Part shown: piece by piece, positions 55,432 through 63,776 of the stretch
How positions within the stretch are numbered: the stretch's first letter is position 1
Layout: each line of letters starts with the position of its first letter
Origin: Bacteroides caecigallinarum
GTDB lineage: Bacteria; Bacteroidota; Bacteroidia; Bacteroidales; Bacteroidaceae
NCBI RefSeq assembly: GCF_021531075.1
Contig: NZ_JADYTJ010000005.1
Location: forward strand, 1 to 64,000
DNA: 64,000 nucleotides
Reading direction: 5' to 3'
Program-made: the position numbers and the translations under genes
Notes under the pieces: generated by a model
Databases searched by the model: none
What the model was told of the DNA's origin: nothing
What the model saw: the letters and a program-made list of their open reading frames with translations, nothing else

Positions 55432-56442
55432 TTACTTATTCAAAGCAGTAGCAACGTCAACTGCACATGCAACTGTACATCCTACCATCGGGTTGTTACC
55501 GATACCCAGGAATCCCATCATTTCTACGTGAGCAGGAACTGATGAAGATCCAGCGAACTGAGCGTCTGAGTGCATACGACCCATAGTATCTGTCATACCG
55601 TAAGAAGCAGGACCAGCAGCCATGTTATCTGGGTGAAGTGTACGACCTGTACCACCACCTGAAGCTACTGAGAAGTATGGCTTACCAGCAAGAACACGTT
55701 CTTTCTTGTAAGTACCTGCTACTGGGTGCTGGAAACGGGTAGGGTTAGTAGAGTTACCAGTGATTGATACATCTACGCCTTCTTTCCACATGATAGCTAC
55801 ACCTTCGCGAACATCGTCAGCTCCGTAGCATTTTACTTTTGCACGAGGACCGTTTGAGTAAGCGATTTCACGAACTACTTTCAATTCGCCAGTGTAGTAG
55901 TCGAACTGAGTCTGAACGTATGTGAATCCGTTGATACGAGAGATGATCTGAGCAGCGTCTTTTCCAAGACCGTTCAAGATACAACGGAGAGGTTCTTTAC
56001 GTACTTTGTCTGCTTTTGCAGCGATTTTGATAGCACCTTCAGCAGCGGCGAATGATTCGTGACCTGCCAAGAAAGCGAAACATTTAGTTTCTTCGCGAAG
56101 CAACATAGCAGCCAAGTTACCGTGGCCAAGACCTACTTTACGGTCGTCAGCTACTGAACCTGGGATACAGAATGACTGCAAACCGATACCGATAGCTTCA
56201 GCAGCTTCAGCAGCGTTTTTGCAACCTTTCTTCAAAGCGATTGCACAACCTACAACGTATGCCCATTTAGCATTTTCGAAGCAGATAGGCTGAGTTTCTT
56301 CACAAGTCTTATAAGGATCAAGACCATACTGTTCGCAGATAGCGTTAGCTTCTTCGATGTCTTTGATACCGTTTTCGTTCAAAGCAGCAAGAATCTGTTT
56401 GATACGACGGTCCTGGCTTTCAAATTTTACTTCTCTAATCAT
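55432..56442 (-). CDS. GGGtGRT family protein
   Basis: Cytoplasmic protein of 336 residues, recognised as the family named after its motif: ASGGGTGRTLHPDNM is present at about 266-280. Other conserved-looking parts are GHGNLAAMLLREETKCFAFLAGHESFAAAEGAIK and the C-terminal FLGIGNNPMVGCTVACAVDVA, which carries two cysteines. No reaction is known to me. It has an unusually strong ribosome-binding site for this group (AAGGAGG, 13 bases before ATG). It lies 20 bases downstream of a NifU-like scaffold gene, which suggests a role in iron-sulfur or sulfur chemistry (inference). Confidence 0.85.
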   Translation of the reverse strand: MIREVKFESQDRRIKQILAALNENGIKDIEEANAICEQYGLDPYKTCEETQPICFENAKWAYVVGCAIALKKGCKNAAEAAEAIGIGLQSFCIPGSVADDRKVGLGHGNLAAMLLREETKCFAFLAGHESFAAAEGAIKIAAKADKVRKEPLRCILNGLGKDAAQIISRINGFTYVQTQFDYYTGELKVVREIAYSNGPRAKVKCYGADDVREGVAIMWKEGVDVSITGNSTNPTRFQHPVAGTYKKERVLAGKPYFSVASGGGTGRTLHPDNMAAGPASYGMTDTMGRMHSDAQFAGSSSVPAHVEMMGFLGIGNNPMVGCTVACAVDVATALNK

Positions 56443-56462
56443 AATGTTCTTTCCTCCTTATA

Positions 56463-57164
56463 TTATTCGTGACGTGGATCAATGTGTTTAACTGCACCCT
56501 GTTCTGCTGTGAAGCGTCCGTAAGTACCTGTTACTTTCTTCAATGCTTCGTTAGCGTCTGTACCTTTCTTGATTTCATCCATGAACTTGCCAAGGTGAAC
56601 GAATTCGTATCCGCAGATTTCATCGTTTTCATCCAAAGCGATAGTCTTGATATATCCTTCAGCCATTTCAAGGTAACGAGGACCTTTAGCTAATGTTCCG
56701 TACAATGTACCTACCTGGCTACGGAGACCTTTACCCAAGTCTTCAAGACCTGCACCGATCATCAAACCGCCTTCAGAGAAAGCTGACTGAGTACGTCCGT
56801 AAACAATCTGCAAGAACAATTCACGCATTGCAGTATTGATAGCGTCGCAAACCAAGTCTGTGTTCAATGCTTCAAGAACTGTCTTACCTGGAAGGATTTC
56901 TGAAGCCATAGCTGCAGAGTGAGTCATACCAGAGCAACCGATTGTTTCAACCAATGCTTCCTGGATGATACCTTCTTTCACGTTAAGAGTCAGTTTACAA
57001 GCACCCTGCTGAGGAGCACACCAACCGATACCGTGAGTTAAACCTGAAATGTCTTTGATTTCTTTTGATTTAACCCATTTTCCTTCTTCAGGAATTGGAG
57101 CCGGACCGTGATTAGGTCCTTTTTTTACAACACACATGTGTTCAACTTCGTGTGAATAAGTCAT
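56463..57164 (-). CDS. NifU-like iron-sulfur cluster scaffold protein
   Basis: Protein of 233 residues starting MTYSHEVEHMCVV. It has the features of NifU/IscU-like scaffolds: a conserved Cys in HGIGWCAPQQGACKL, and VETIGCSGMTHSAAMASEILPGKTVLEAL, corresponding to the GCG.A...S.. segment of IscU-type proteins. The ATG at 57164 is chosen; an ATG at 57227 lies only about ten bases after the expected transcription start and adds a non-conserved, hydrophobic tail. It is the first gene of an operon with the GGGtGRT protein. The promoter is a full consensus match, so expression may be high. Confidence 0.85.
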   Translation of the reverse strand: MTYSHEVEHMCVVKKGPNHGPAPIPEEGKWVKSKEIKDISGLTHGIGWCAPQQGACKLTLNVKEGIIQEALVETIGCSGMTHSAAMASEILPGKTVLEALNTDLVCDAINTAMRELFLQIVYGRTQSAFSEGGLMIGAGLEDLGKGLRSQVGTLYGTLAKGPRYLEMAEGYIKTIALDENDEICGYEFVHLGKFMDEIKKGTDANEALKKVTGTYGRFTAEQGAVKHIDPRHE

Positions 57165-57243
57165 ATTCTTTACGTTTTTATTGGTAATAAAAAAATAAGT
57201 TATTTCGTAAACCTTGGATAGGCACACTTGCCTTTTCCGAACG

Positions 57244-57273
57244 CAAATTTACTTCTTTTATTCTTTTTTGCAA
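57244..57273 (-). promoter_or_regulatory. Promoter of the NifU-like/GGGtGRT operon
   Basis: On the minus strand TTG (57273-57271), 19 bases, then TAAATTTG (57251-57244). Expected transcript start is near 57237. Confidence 0.7.
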
Positions 57274-57398
57274 CCTTACTGTGCAAAGTTTTTGTTTGAT
57301 TTTATAAATATTTTTATGTGATTTTGTTATTTTGCAAACTCTACTTATCAAAATGTTTTTTCTTTGCCTATATTGATTTCCACATTATTATATATACA

Positions 57399-57442
57399 TA
57401 AAAACGGAACTTGCCATTTTCTGTTGAGCAGTCCCGTTTATT
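57399..57442 (-). terminator. Terminator after the histidine kinase gene
   Basis: On the minus strand TAAACGGGACT pairs with AGTTCCGTTTT (one mismatch), followed by T-rich sequence. Confidence 0.6.
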
Positions 57443-57444
57443 TT

Positions 57445-59214
57445 TTATTTCTGTAAAGTAAACACAAACTCCAATCCTCCGTTAGGAGCATTTTTTGCAA
57501 ATATTGTTCCTCCGTGGAATAGCACAGCATTTTTTACTATAGCAAGTCCCAGACCAGTGCCACCAAGTTTTCTGGAGCGTCCCTTGTCTACTCTGTAGAA
57601 TCGTTCGAACAGGCGTGTCAAGTGCTCTTCTTCTACACCGATACCGGAGTCTGAGAAACTGAAATAGTAGAACGTATCATCCTCGCGGAAACAGTTTATG
57701 GTGATATGTATGTTTGTTCCGGCATATGCTATAGCATTGTCCATAAGATTCCTGAAGATTGAATACAGCAATGAGTGGTTACCGTTTATCATGAGTGCCT
57801 GCGGCATAAGGTTTATCACCTTGATATGCTTTTCTTCCAGTCCCAGGTTTACTTCATTTATAATATTTTCTACTACAAGACTTAAGTTTACAGCTTCTCG
57901 TTCCATCATTTCAGGTGCTTCGTCCATTCTGGTCAGAACAGAAATATCACGCAGTAGAGTGGTTAGTCTGTTACTTTGTGCATAGCTTCTTTCCAGGAAT
58001 GTTCTTACAGTTTCCTTTGGAATGTTGGGATTGCTTAGAATCGTTTCCAGATAACCTTGGATACTGCTCACAGGTGTTTTCAGTTCATGTGCTATATTTT
58101 GTGTGAGATGCCTCTTCAGGCGTGCCTGTTCTTCTTCCTGAGTTATGTCGTTTATGGAAATTTCGAACGACAAATCCTGGAATATAATACATTCTATAGT
58201 AAACGTTCTTGCGTTTTTGTTCAGATGATGTGTAACTCTTTTTTCTTCTTTGCTGTAGTTTCCTTCATTTTTATTGAGAAACTCTATTATGGGCTTAAGT
58301 TCCGGAATTGTGAAAATTTCGTCAGTAGAACTTAAGTTACGGTCTGAAATATTGTTTATATATTGTGTAAACAGACTGTTTACCAGTATTTCCTTTCTCT
58401 CTTTCGTAAAGACTCCAAGGCCTTCGTGTGATGTTTGCAGGTGTGATATAAGTTTTTCTCTTTCTATGTAGAGTGCTTCTTTTGCTCTATGGAGTCTTTT
58501 ATAGATTGTAATGATATGTTGCGATATTTCTCCCAGTTCGTTCTTTGGGAAGGTGCGCAATATATCCATGTCTATAGGTTCATTTTTGTCAGCTTTCAGT
58601 GCAAATTGTTGCAGATTGGTTATGGATTTTCCCAATTTATAAGTAAACCTGTAGAAAATAATCATCAGTACAATACATATCAGTATTGTGAACCACACAT
58701 ATCCCATGTCTGCTTCAAGATGTTCTGTGAGGCTTACGTTGTATGGAAGTGCCGAACGCAGAATGATACGATGTTTTGGAAAGTATTTGGCAGAATAGAA
58801 GAATTCTTCACCATTGAGGCTTTCGGAAAATCTGCTTATGGCATATCCGCTGCCGTACATAAGTGCATCCTGAATTTCTTTTCTTGAAGAATGATTCTGA
58901 AATTCTTCAAGCTTTTTATCAGTAGAATCGAATATTACTTTGCCTTCCGGGGTAATTATAGTTACACGCAGATTAGGTATCATGTGTGTCATGATATAGT
59001 TCTTCAGAGAATCCAGCGAACCTGCATCGGCCATATATCCGTACATCTGTTCGTTGTAATTTTGTAATTGCGTGTTTAGCAGTTCTGTCTTGTATGATTT
59101 TTCACGCTGGTATTGGAACAGCATGAAACATGCTGCAAAAGCTACGAATAGTGTTATGACAGACAGGAACAGTTTACGGCTGAAAGTAAGTAGACGTATA
59201 TTAAACTTTGTCAT
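57445..59214 (-). CDS. Sensor histidine kinase (PhoR-like)
   Basis: Inner-membrane kinase of 589 residues. Transmembrane segments at about 14-32 and 172-190 enclose a periplasmic sensor domain of about 140 residues; a HAMP-like linker and a PAS-like region follow. The H-box is NIAHELKTPVSS with the phospho-acceptor His376. The ATPase domain has NLMDNAIAYAG, DSGIGVEEEHL and GGTGLGLAIVKN. It lies 18 bases downstream of the OmpR-type response regulator and forms a two-component pair with it. The signal is unknown. Confidence 0.93.
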   Translation of the reverse strand: MTKFNIRLLTFSRKLFLSVITLFVAFAACFMLFQYQREKSYKTELLNTQLQNYNEQMYGYMADAGSLDSLKNYIMTHMIPNLRVTIITPEGKVIFDSTDKKLEEFQNHSSRKEIQDALMYGSGYAISRFSESLNGEEFFYSAKYFPKHRIILRSALPYNVSLTEHLEADMGYVWFTILICIVLMIIFYRFTYKLGKSITNLQQFALKADKNEPIDMDILRTFPKNELGEISQHIITIYKRLHRAKEALYIEREKLISHLQTSHEGLGVFTKERKEILVNSLFTQYINNISDRNLSSTDEIFTIPELKPIIEFLNKNEGNYSKEEKRVTHHLNKNARTFTIECIIFQDLSFEISINDITQEEEQARLKRHLTQNIAHELKTPVSSIQGYLETILSNPNIPKETVRTFLERSYAQSNRLTTLLRDISVLTRMDEAPEMMEREAVNLSLVVENIINEVNLGLEEKHIKVINLMPQALMINGNHSLLYSIFRNLMDNAIAYAGTNIHITINCFREDDTFYYFSFSDSGIGVEEEHLTRLFERFYRVDKGRSRKLGGTGLGLAIVKNAVLFHGGTIFAKNAPNGGLEFVFTLQK

Positions 59215-59232
59215 TTTTACGCTTAAGATTAA

Positions 59233-59919
59233 TTATTCACATTCGAAACAATATCCATATCCCAGACGTGTTACAATGTATTTGCCGTATTCTCCTATTT
59301 TCTTTCTTAACCTTGTGATGTTTACGTCGATAGTGCGGTCCAGTACATATACTTCGTCATGCCATACTTTTGAGAGTATGTCTTCGCGTGAAAACACACG
59401 ACCCTGATTCTGAAGCAGAAGCAGCAGAATTTCAAACTCTTTTTTGGTCAGTGAGATTTCCTCACCGCGTATTACTACTTTTTTCTTACTGGAGTCAACT
59501 ACCATATCTCTGAAAACCAGCTGGTCATTGCTTTTGCTTTGTACGTTTGCCGTACGACGTATGACTGCCTTTACTCGTGCCAAGACTTCCCTTAGTGAGA
59601 ATGGTTTTGAAATATAGTCGTCTGCGCCAAGGTTGAATCCTGTAAGCGTGTCGTTCTCTGTATCTTTTGCAGTGATGAAAATAATAGGGATATTTGCTGT
59701 GTCCTTATTCTTTTTCATCATGCTTGCCATTCTGAACCCTGATATTTCACCCATCATAACATCCAGCAGAAGGACGTTATATTGAGTTAGGTCGAGTTTC
59801 AATGCTTCCTCTGCCGAGTTGGCAGTGTCTACCAGATAGCCTTCGGTTTCCAGATTGAATTTCAAGATTTCACACAAATCTTCTTCATCATCTACGACTA
59901 AAATTCTGTAATCGTTCAT
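59233..59919 (-). CDS. OmpR/PhoB-family response regulator
   Basis: Protein of 228 residues. The receiver domain has the acidic pair at Asp10/Asp11, phospho-acceptor Asp53 (LLLDVMM) and Lys105 (ISKPF). The C-terminal winged helix (about 130-228; EISLTKKEFEILLLL, then DRTIDVNITRLRKKIG) binds DNA. It is the first gene of the pair with the sensor kinase. In Bacteroidales several such pairs exist (RprXY, PhoBR-like), and I cannot say which one this is. Confidence 0.94.
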   Translation of the reverse strand: MNDYRILVVDDEEDLCEILKFNLETEGYLVDTANSAEEALKLDLTQYNVLLLDVMMGEISGFRMASMMKKNKDTANIPIIFITAKDTENDTLTGFNLGADDYISKPFSLREVLARVKAVIRRTANVQSKSNDQLVFRDMVVDSSKKKVVIRGEEISLTKKEFEILLLLLQNQGRVFSREDILSKVWHDEVYVLDRTIDVNITRLRKKIGEYGKYIVTRLGYGYCFECE

Positions 59920-60021
59920 AATGCCTTTATTTATTGTTTCACAAATGTATTCAATATTATTTTCAGGTGCAAAGATGATGCGATTTTATTACTGATGTGT
60001 GAAATAAATATTACAATTATG

Positions 60022-61071
60022 TTACAATCTAGCTTTTGTGAACTCACCAGCTATAGAGCGGTTCATTTCATTTCTTATTTCTCGCGGGCTTAAGTCGTGA
60101 CCTAAAAGGAACATAAGTTTTGTCAGTACACTTTCCACTGTAGCGTCGTATCCACTGATAACTCCGGCATCGAGTAGATGAAGTCCTGTTTCATAGCGTC
60201 CCATTTCCACCATTCCGGTTTGGCATTGTGTGATATTAACTATAACTATTCCTTTGCTGGTTGCCTCGGCTAGCAGTTTTATGAACCATTCTTTCTGAGG
60301 TGCATTTCCTGAACCGTATGTTTTCAGAACTACGGCTTTCAGCCCAGGTGTATTTAGTACGGTGCGCACCAGTTTCTCCTGTATTCCAGGGAAAATGGTC
60401 AGTACAAGTACATTCGTATCGAACACATAGTGAGGATGCATTGGTACTCCCGGCTTTACTTTCTTTATTTTGTCATACTCATATTTTATGTGTATTCCGG
60501 CAGTGGCAAGTGCAGGATAGTTGTACGAACGGAAAGCATTAAAATTCTCTGCATTGATTTTTGTGGTACGGTTGCCTCTTAGCAGATGGTTTTCAAAGAA
60601 GATACAGACCTCAGGTACGACAGCTGTTCCGTCCGGATGTTTTGCCGCAGCTATTTCTATTGATGTAATGAGGTTTTCTTTTCCGTCAGTACGTAGAACA
60701 CCTATTGGCAACTGGCTACCGGTAAGGATGACAGGCTTGCTCAGATTTTCAAGCATGAAACTTAGTGCCGAAGCTGTGTATGCCATAGTGTCTGTACCGT
60801 GCAGTATCACAAATCCGTCAAAATTGTCGTAGTTATAATCTATTATTTTCACCATTTTTGCCCACAATGCAGGCTCCATGTCCGATGAATCAATAGGTGG
60901 GTTAAACTGATAAGACGATATACGATAGTTAAATCTTTTCAGTTCAGGAACGTTCTCCTGTAATTGATCAAAATTGAAAGCTTCGAGGGCTCCTGTTTCA
61001 GGATTTTCTATCATTCCTATAGTTCCCCCAGTATATATTAGCAGGACTGACGGGTAATCCGGTTTAATCAT
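60022..61071 (-). CDS. ansA: Type I L-asparaginase
   Basis: Cytoplasmic asparaginase of 349 residues (no signal peptide) that hydrolyses asparagine to aspartate and ammonia. Both catalytic threonine motifs are present: IYTGGTIGMIE (about 11-21) and LHGTDTMAYTASALSF. The C-terminal half (KTYGSGNAP, then TQCQTGMVEMGRYETG) fits the type I enzymes. It stands alone, with its own -7 element, between the two-component system and the trp operon. Confidence 0.95.
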   Translation of the reverse strand: MIKPDYPSVLLIYTGGTIGMIENPETGALEAFNFDQLQENVPELKRFNYRISSYQFNPPIDSSDMEPALWAKMVKIIDYNYDNFDGFVILHGTDTMAYTASALSFMLENLSKPVILTGSQLPIGVLRTDGKENLITSIEIAAAKHPDGTAVVPEVCIFFENHLLRGNRTTKINAENFNAFRSYNYPALATAGIHIKYEYDKIKKVKPGVPMHPHYVFDTNVLVLTIFPGIQEKLVRTVLNTPGLKAVVLKTYGSGNAPQKEWFIKLLAEATSKGIVIVNITQCQTGMVEMGRYETGLHLLDAGVISGYDATVESVLTKLMFLLGHDLSPREIRNEMNRSIAGEFTKARL

Positions 61072-61101
61072 AATTCAGTATCTGTATCTTTGTTATTGGT
61101 G

Positions 61102-61109
61102 CAAAGATA
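61102..61109 (-). promoter_or_regulatory. -7 element of ansA
   Basis: On the minus strand this reads TATCTTTG, 31 bases before the start at 61071. Confidence 0.55.
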
Positions 61110-61349
61110 GGATTTTTATGCCTTATTTAAAAATGTTAATCATTTAAATTTTGAAAATCGTACTTTCTATTGTCAACTAAAAGTTTGCTAACATGATTGA
61201 CGCGCTATGAATTGAGTAGCAATTTGTAAGGATTGTACGGCCTAGATTGTTTATTATGATAGTCAAAATGACTATCTGTTTTACGGGTGATGATGTTATA
61301 AAAAAACTAAAATATAAGTTGTCCTAATATATTTCTTTGTAAATCCAGA

Positions 61350-61389
61350 ACGACGTTTGAACAGTATTCTGCCACTGTTTAAACGTCGT
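61350..61389 (-). terminator. Hairpin after trpA (probable trp operon terminator)
   Basis: A 16-base stem (ACGACGTTTGAACAGT with its complement, one mismatch) lies 7 bases after the trpA stop. It has no T-run on either side, so it may instead be a 3'-end stabilising hairpin. Confidence 0.55.
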
Positions 61390-61396
61390 CATGATA

Positions 61397-62176
61397 TTAT
61401 AAGATTTCCAGATTCTCCTTGAGCCTTTTTACTGCCTTTTCTGCGTTTCCGTTTTCTTCATTTAGCAGAGTCACAAATCGGCTTCCGATGATGCATCCGG
61501 CGGCGTGTGTCGCTGCAGCCTCGTATGTCTGTCGGTTTGAAATTCCGAAACCTATCATGCGTGGGTTGCGGAGGTTCATGCTTTCTATCCGTTTGAAGTA
61601 TTCCTGCTTTTGACTGTCGAAATCCTTCTGTGCTCCGGTGACGGCAGCCGATGATACCATGTAGATAAATCCTTCGGTATTTTCGTCTATTAGGCGTATT
61701 CTTTTTTCCGATGTTTCGGGGGTGATGAGCATTATCACTTTGATGCCATACTTTTCGGCTGTTGGTTTTATTGTCTGCATATACTCGTCGAATGGCAGGT
61801 CGGGGATGATTACTCCATCAATGCCTGTCTGTTGGCAGTTTTCGAAGAAATGATTTATGCCGTATTGCATTATAGGGTTTAGATATCCCATAAGAATGAG
61901 AGGTATGTTTGCGCTGTTGCGGATACCTTCCAGTTGTGCAAACAGGCCTGTCAGTGTCATGCCGTTGCGTAGTGCCTGGCATGACGCGTTCTGAATCACA
62001 GGACCGTCGGCCAGAGGGTCGCTGAAAGGTATTCCAATCTCAATCATATCCACTCCGTTCTTTTCGAGCGAGGTTATTACTTCCACTGTATTGTCGGCTT
62101 TCGGTGCGCCAGCACAGAAATAGATTGATAGGATATCATGTGTCTTATTGCTGAAAAGTTTGTTTATTCTGTCCAT
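61397..62176 (-). CDS. trpA: Tryptophan synthase alpha subunit
   Basis: TIM-barrel enzyme of 259 residues that cleaves indole-glycerol phosphate to indole for the beta subunit. The signature GVDMIEIGIPFSDPLADGPVIQNA holds the catalytic Glu; MIGFGISNRQTYE and GCIIGSRFV bind phosphate. It is the last gene of the trp operon and starts 15 bases after trpF. trpB is not in the window. Confidence 0.96.
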   Translation of the reverse strand: MDRINKLFSNKTHDILSIYFCAGAPKADNTVEVITSLEKNGVDMIEIGIPFSDPLADGPVIQNASCQALRNGMTLTGLFAQLEGIRNSANIPLILMGYLNPIMQYGINHFFENCQQTGIDGVIIPDLPFDEYMQTIKPTAEKYGIKVIMLITPETSEKRIRLIDENTEGFIYMVSSAAVTGAQKDFDSQKQEYFKRIESMNLRNPRMIGFGISNRQTYEAAATHAAGCIIGSRFVTLLNEENGNAEKAVKRLKENLEIL

Positions 62177-62191
62177 AGTCGTATCTGTTTT

Positions 62192-62803
62192 TTATAGTGT
62201 CCTTAATTGTTTTATGAATTTGGCGATTGATTCGGTGTCTTTCAGTCCCGGTTCAGTCTCGAATCCGCTGTTGATGTCTATTCCTGCAAACACCGGATGG
62301 CGGAATGATGCAATATGTTCCAGGCTTTCCGGCCTTATTCCACCACTGAGGAGGAATGGAGTCTTGCCGTGATAGCTCTGTGTGAGTCTCCAGTCGAATG
62401 TCTTGCCGGATCCTCCGTGTCCTGTGCACGGAGTGTCGAACAGGTAGTATCGGCATAGTCCTTCGTATGGCGATGTTATGGAGTCGGCATTGTCAGTTTT
62501 AAGCGAAAAGGCTTTTATTATGTCTATGCCTTCATGACGTATAATGTGACACTGTTCCGGTGTTTCGCTGCCGTGTAGCTGAACCATATCCAGACCGAAC
62601 TCCTTCACCTTATATAATATATAGTCTGTATCACTGTTCACGAAAACTCCGACGCGGAGTGATGACGATGGCATATAGTCCGGCAATACTTTGACGAAAC
62701 GTGGAGATGATGGGTGAAAGATGAAGCCTGTCATGTCCGGTTTCAGAATGTCCAATGCTTTGATATTGTCGGCATATTTCATGCCACATACTTTGATAAT
62801 CAT
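62192..62803 (-). CDS. trpF: Phosphoribosylanthranilate isomerase
   Basis: Enzyme of 203 residues for the third step of tryptophan synthesis. It begins MIIKVCGMKYADNI with the catalytic Cys, and has VQLHGSETPEQC, FDTPCTGHGGSGKTFDW and LSGGIRPESL. The start is the ATG at 62803; an in-frame ATG at 62866 lies within the repeat array and adds no conserved sequence. The gap of 150 bases to trpC is unusually large for this operon and is mostly filled by the array at 62849-62936. Confidence 0.95.
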   Translation of the reverse strand: MIIKVCGMKYADNIKALDILKPDMTGFIFHPSSPRFVKVLPDYMPSSSLRVGVFVNSDTDYILYKVKEFGLDMVQLHGSETPEQCHIIRHEGIDIIKAFSLKTDNADSITSPYEGLCRYYLFDTPCTGHGGSGKTFDWRLTQSYHGKTPFLLSGGIRPESLEHIASFRHPVFAGIDINSGFETEPGLKDTESIAKFIKQLRTL

Positions 62804-62848
62804 ATTTGTATGTTTTGTATTTTGTAAAAATTCCTTTATGAAATTGGT

Positions 62849-62936
62849 GTTACACGCTCGTGTCACTATCGTTACACCCGGGTGTTACTATAGTTACACG
62901 TTCGTGTCACTGTCGTCACACGTTCGTGTCACTCTA
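62849..62936. repeat. 22-bp-period palindromic array inside the trp operon (array 2)
   Basis: Four units of 22 bases (starts 62849, 62871, 62893, 62915). Each has a palindromic core: ACACG-CT-CGTGT, ACACC-CG-GGTGT, ACACG-TT-CGTGT, ACACG-TT-CGTGT. Unit 2 differs in both arms in a compensating way, so pairing is conserved. The cores are joined by linkers ACTATCGT, ACTATAGT and ACTGTCGT, matching those of the array at 15970-16057. It lies between trpC and trpF and would be part of the trp mRNA as a string of four small hairpins. Confidence 0.85.
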
Positions 62937-62953
62937 ATTAAACTGTGGCGTTT

Positions 62954-63763
62954 TCATTGCTTTACAGCATTTTCCAGTTTTTCAATGAGAGCTTTTAATG
63001 CATTTGCAGGATATTCTGTCTTCATGAATGATTCTCCCATTAAAAAACCGTTGTATCCTGCTTGTCGGAGTGCAAGAATGGTGTCAACTCCTGAGATTCC
63101 GCTTTCCGATATGTGTGGTATATCTTTTGGAAGTTTCTCTGCAAGGCGGAATGAGTTTTCCACATCGGTATGGAAACTGCCTAAGTTGCGGTTGTTCACT
63201 CCGATGAGGTCTATGCAGTCCGATGCATAGCCCAGTTCATTTTCAGAGTGTACTTCCAGTAAGACTTCCAGTCCGAAGCTGTGTGCCATTTCTGCCAGGC
63301 GTTTGCAGTCGTTCTTTTCAAGTGCGGCGGCTATCAGCAGTATGGCATCTGCCTGAATGGCTACGGACTGCAATATCTGATATTCGGATATGATGAAATC
63401 CTTTCTCAGGATAGGGGTGGAGGGAGCTGAAAGACGGGCTTTGAGGAGGTCGCCTTCGCTACCTCCGAAGAAATCGGTGTCTGTCAGCACTGACAATCCT
63501 GCTGCTCCGGCTTCGGCATATCCTCCGGTTATAGGCCTGACATCGGCTTCGCGGTTTATCCAGCCTTTGGAAGGAGAACGTCTTTTGAATTCTGATATTA
63601 TTCCGGTGGGTGATGACATTATCGAATGGCTGAGACTTAAAGGCTCTCTTGTTTCACGCATGGCAACTATGGTCTCAAGCTGTTTCATACTTACGGCTTC
63701 CATTTGTCGGCTGATTTCAATGCGCTTGTTGGCTATTATCTGTGTGAGAATATCTTCTTTCAT
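62954..63763 (-). CDS. trpC: Indole-3-glycerol phosphate synthase
   Basis: TIM-barrel enzyme of 269 residues for the fourth step of tryptophan synthesis. Signatures: ISEFKRRSPSKGWI near residue 50, LSVLTDTDFFGG, ILRKDFIISEYQI (catalytic Lys), EVHSENEL, IGVNNRNLGSF, and SESGISG. It starts 13 bases after the trpD stop and is followed by the repeat array and trpF. Confidence 0.96.
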   Translation of the reverse strand: MKEDILTQIIANKRIEISRQMEAVSMKQLETIVAMRETREPLSLSHSIMSSPTGIISEFKRRSPSKGWINREADVRPITGGYAEAGAAGLSVLTDTDFFGGSEGDLLKARLSAPSTPILRKDFIISEYQILQSVAIQADAILLIAAALEKNDCKRLAEMAHSFGLEVLLEVHSENELGYASDCIDLIGVNNRNLGSFHTDVENSFRLAEKLPKDIPHISESGISGVDTILALRQAGYNGFLMGESFMKTEYPANALKALIEKLENAVKQ

Positions 63764-63776
63764 ACTGGTGGAGTGA

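Larger units (their letters stand above)
61072..61396. other. Intergenic region between ansA and trpA
   Basis: A stretch of 325 AT-rich bases downstream of trpA and upstream of ansA, both on the minus strand. It holds the ansA -7 box, a perfect 8-base hairpin at 61258-61276 (GATAGTCA with TGACTATC), and a 16-base hairpin at 61350-61389 just after trpA. No protein gene is supported; a small RNA is possible but not shown. Confidence 0.55.

Noticed and set aside
62804-62866. N-terminal extension of trpF
   Set aside because: It runs into the repeat array and adds no conserved sequence; TrpF begins MIIKVCGM.
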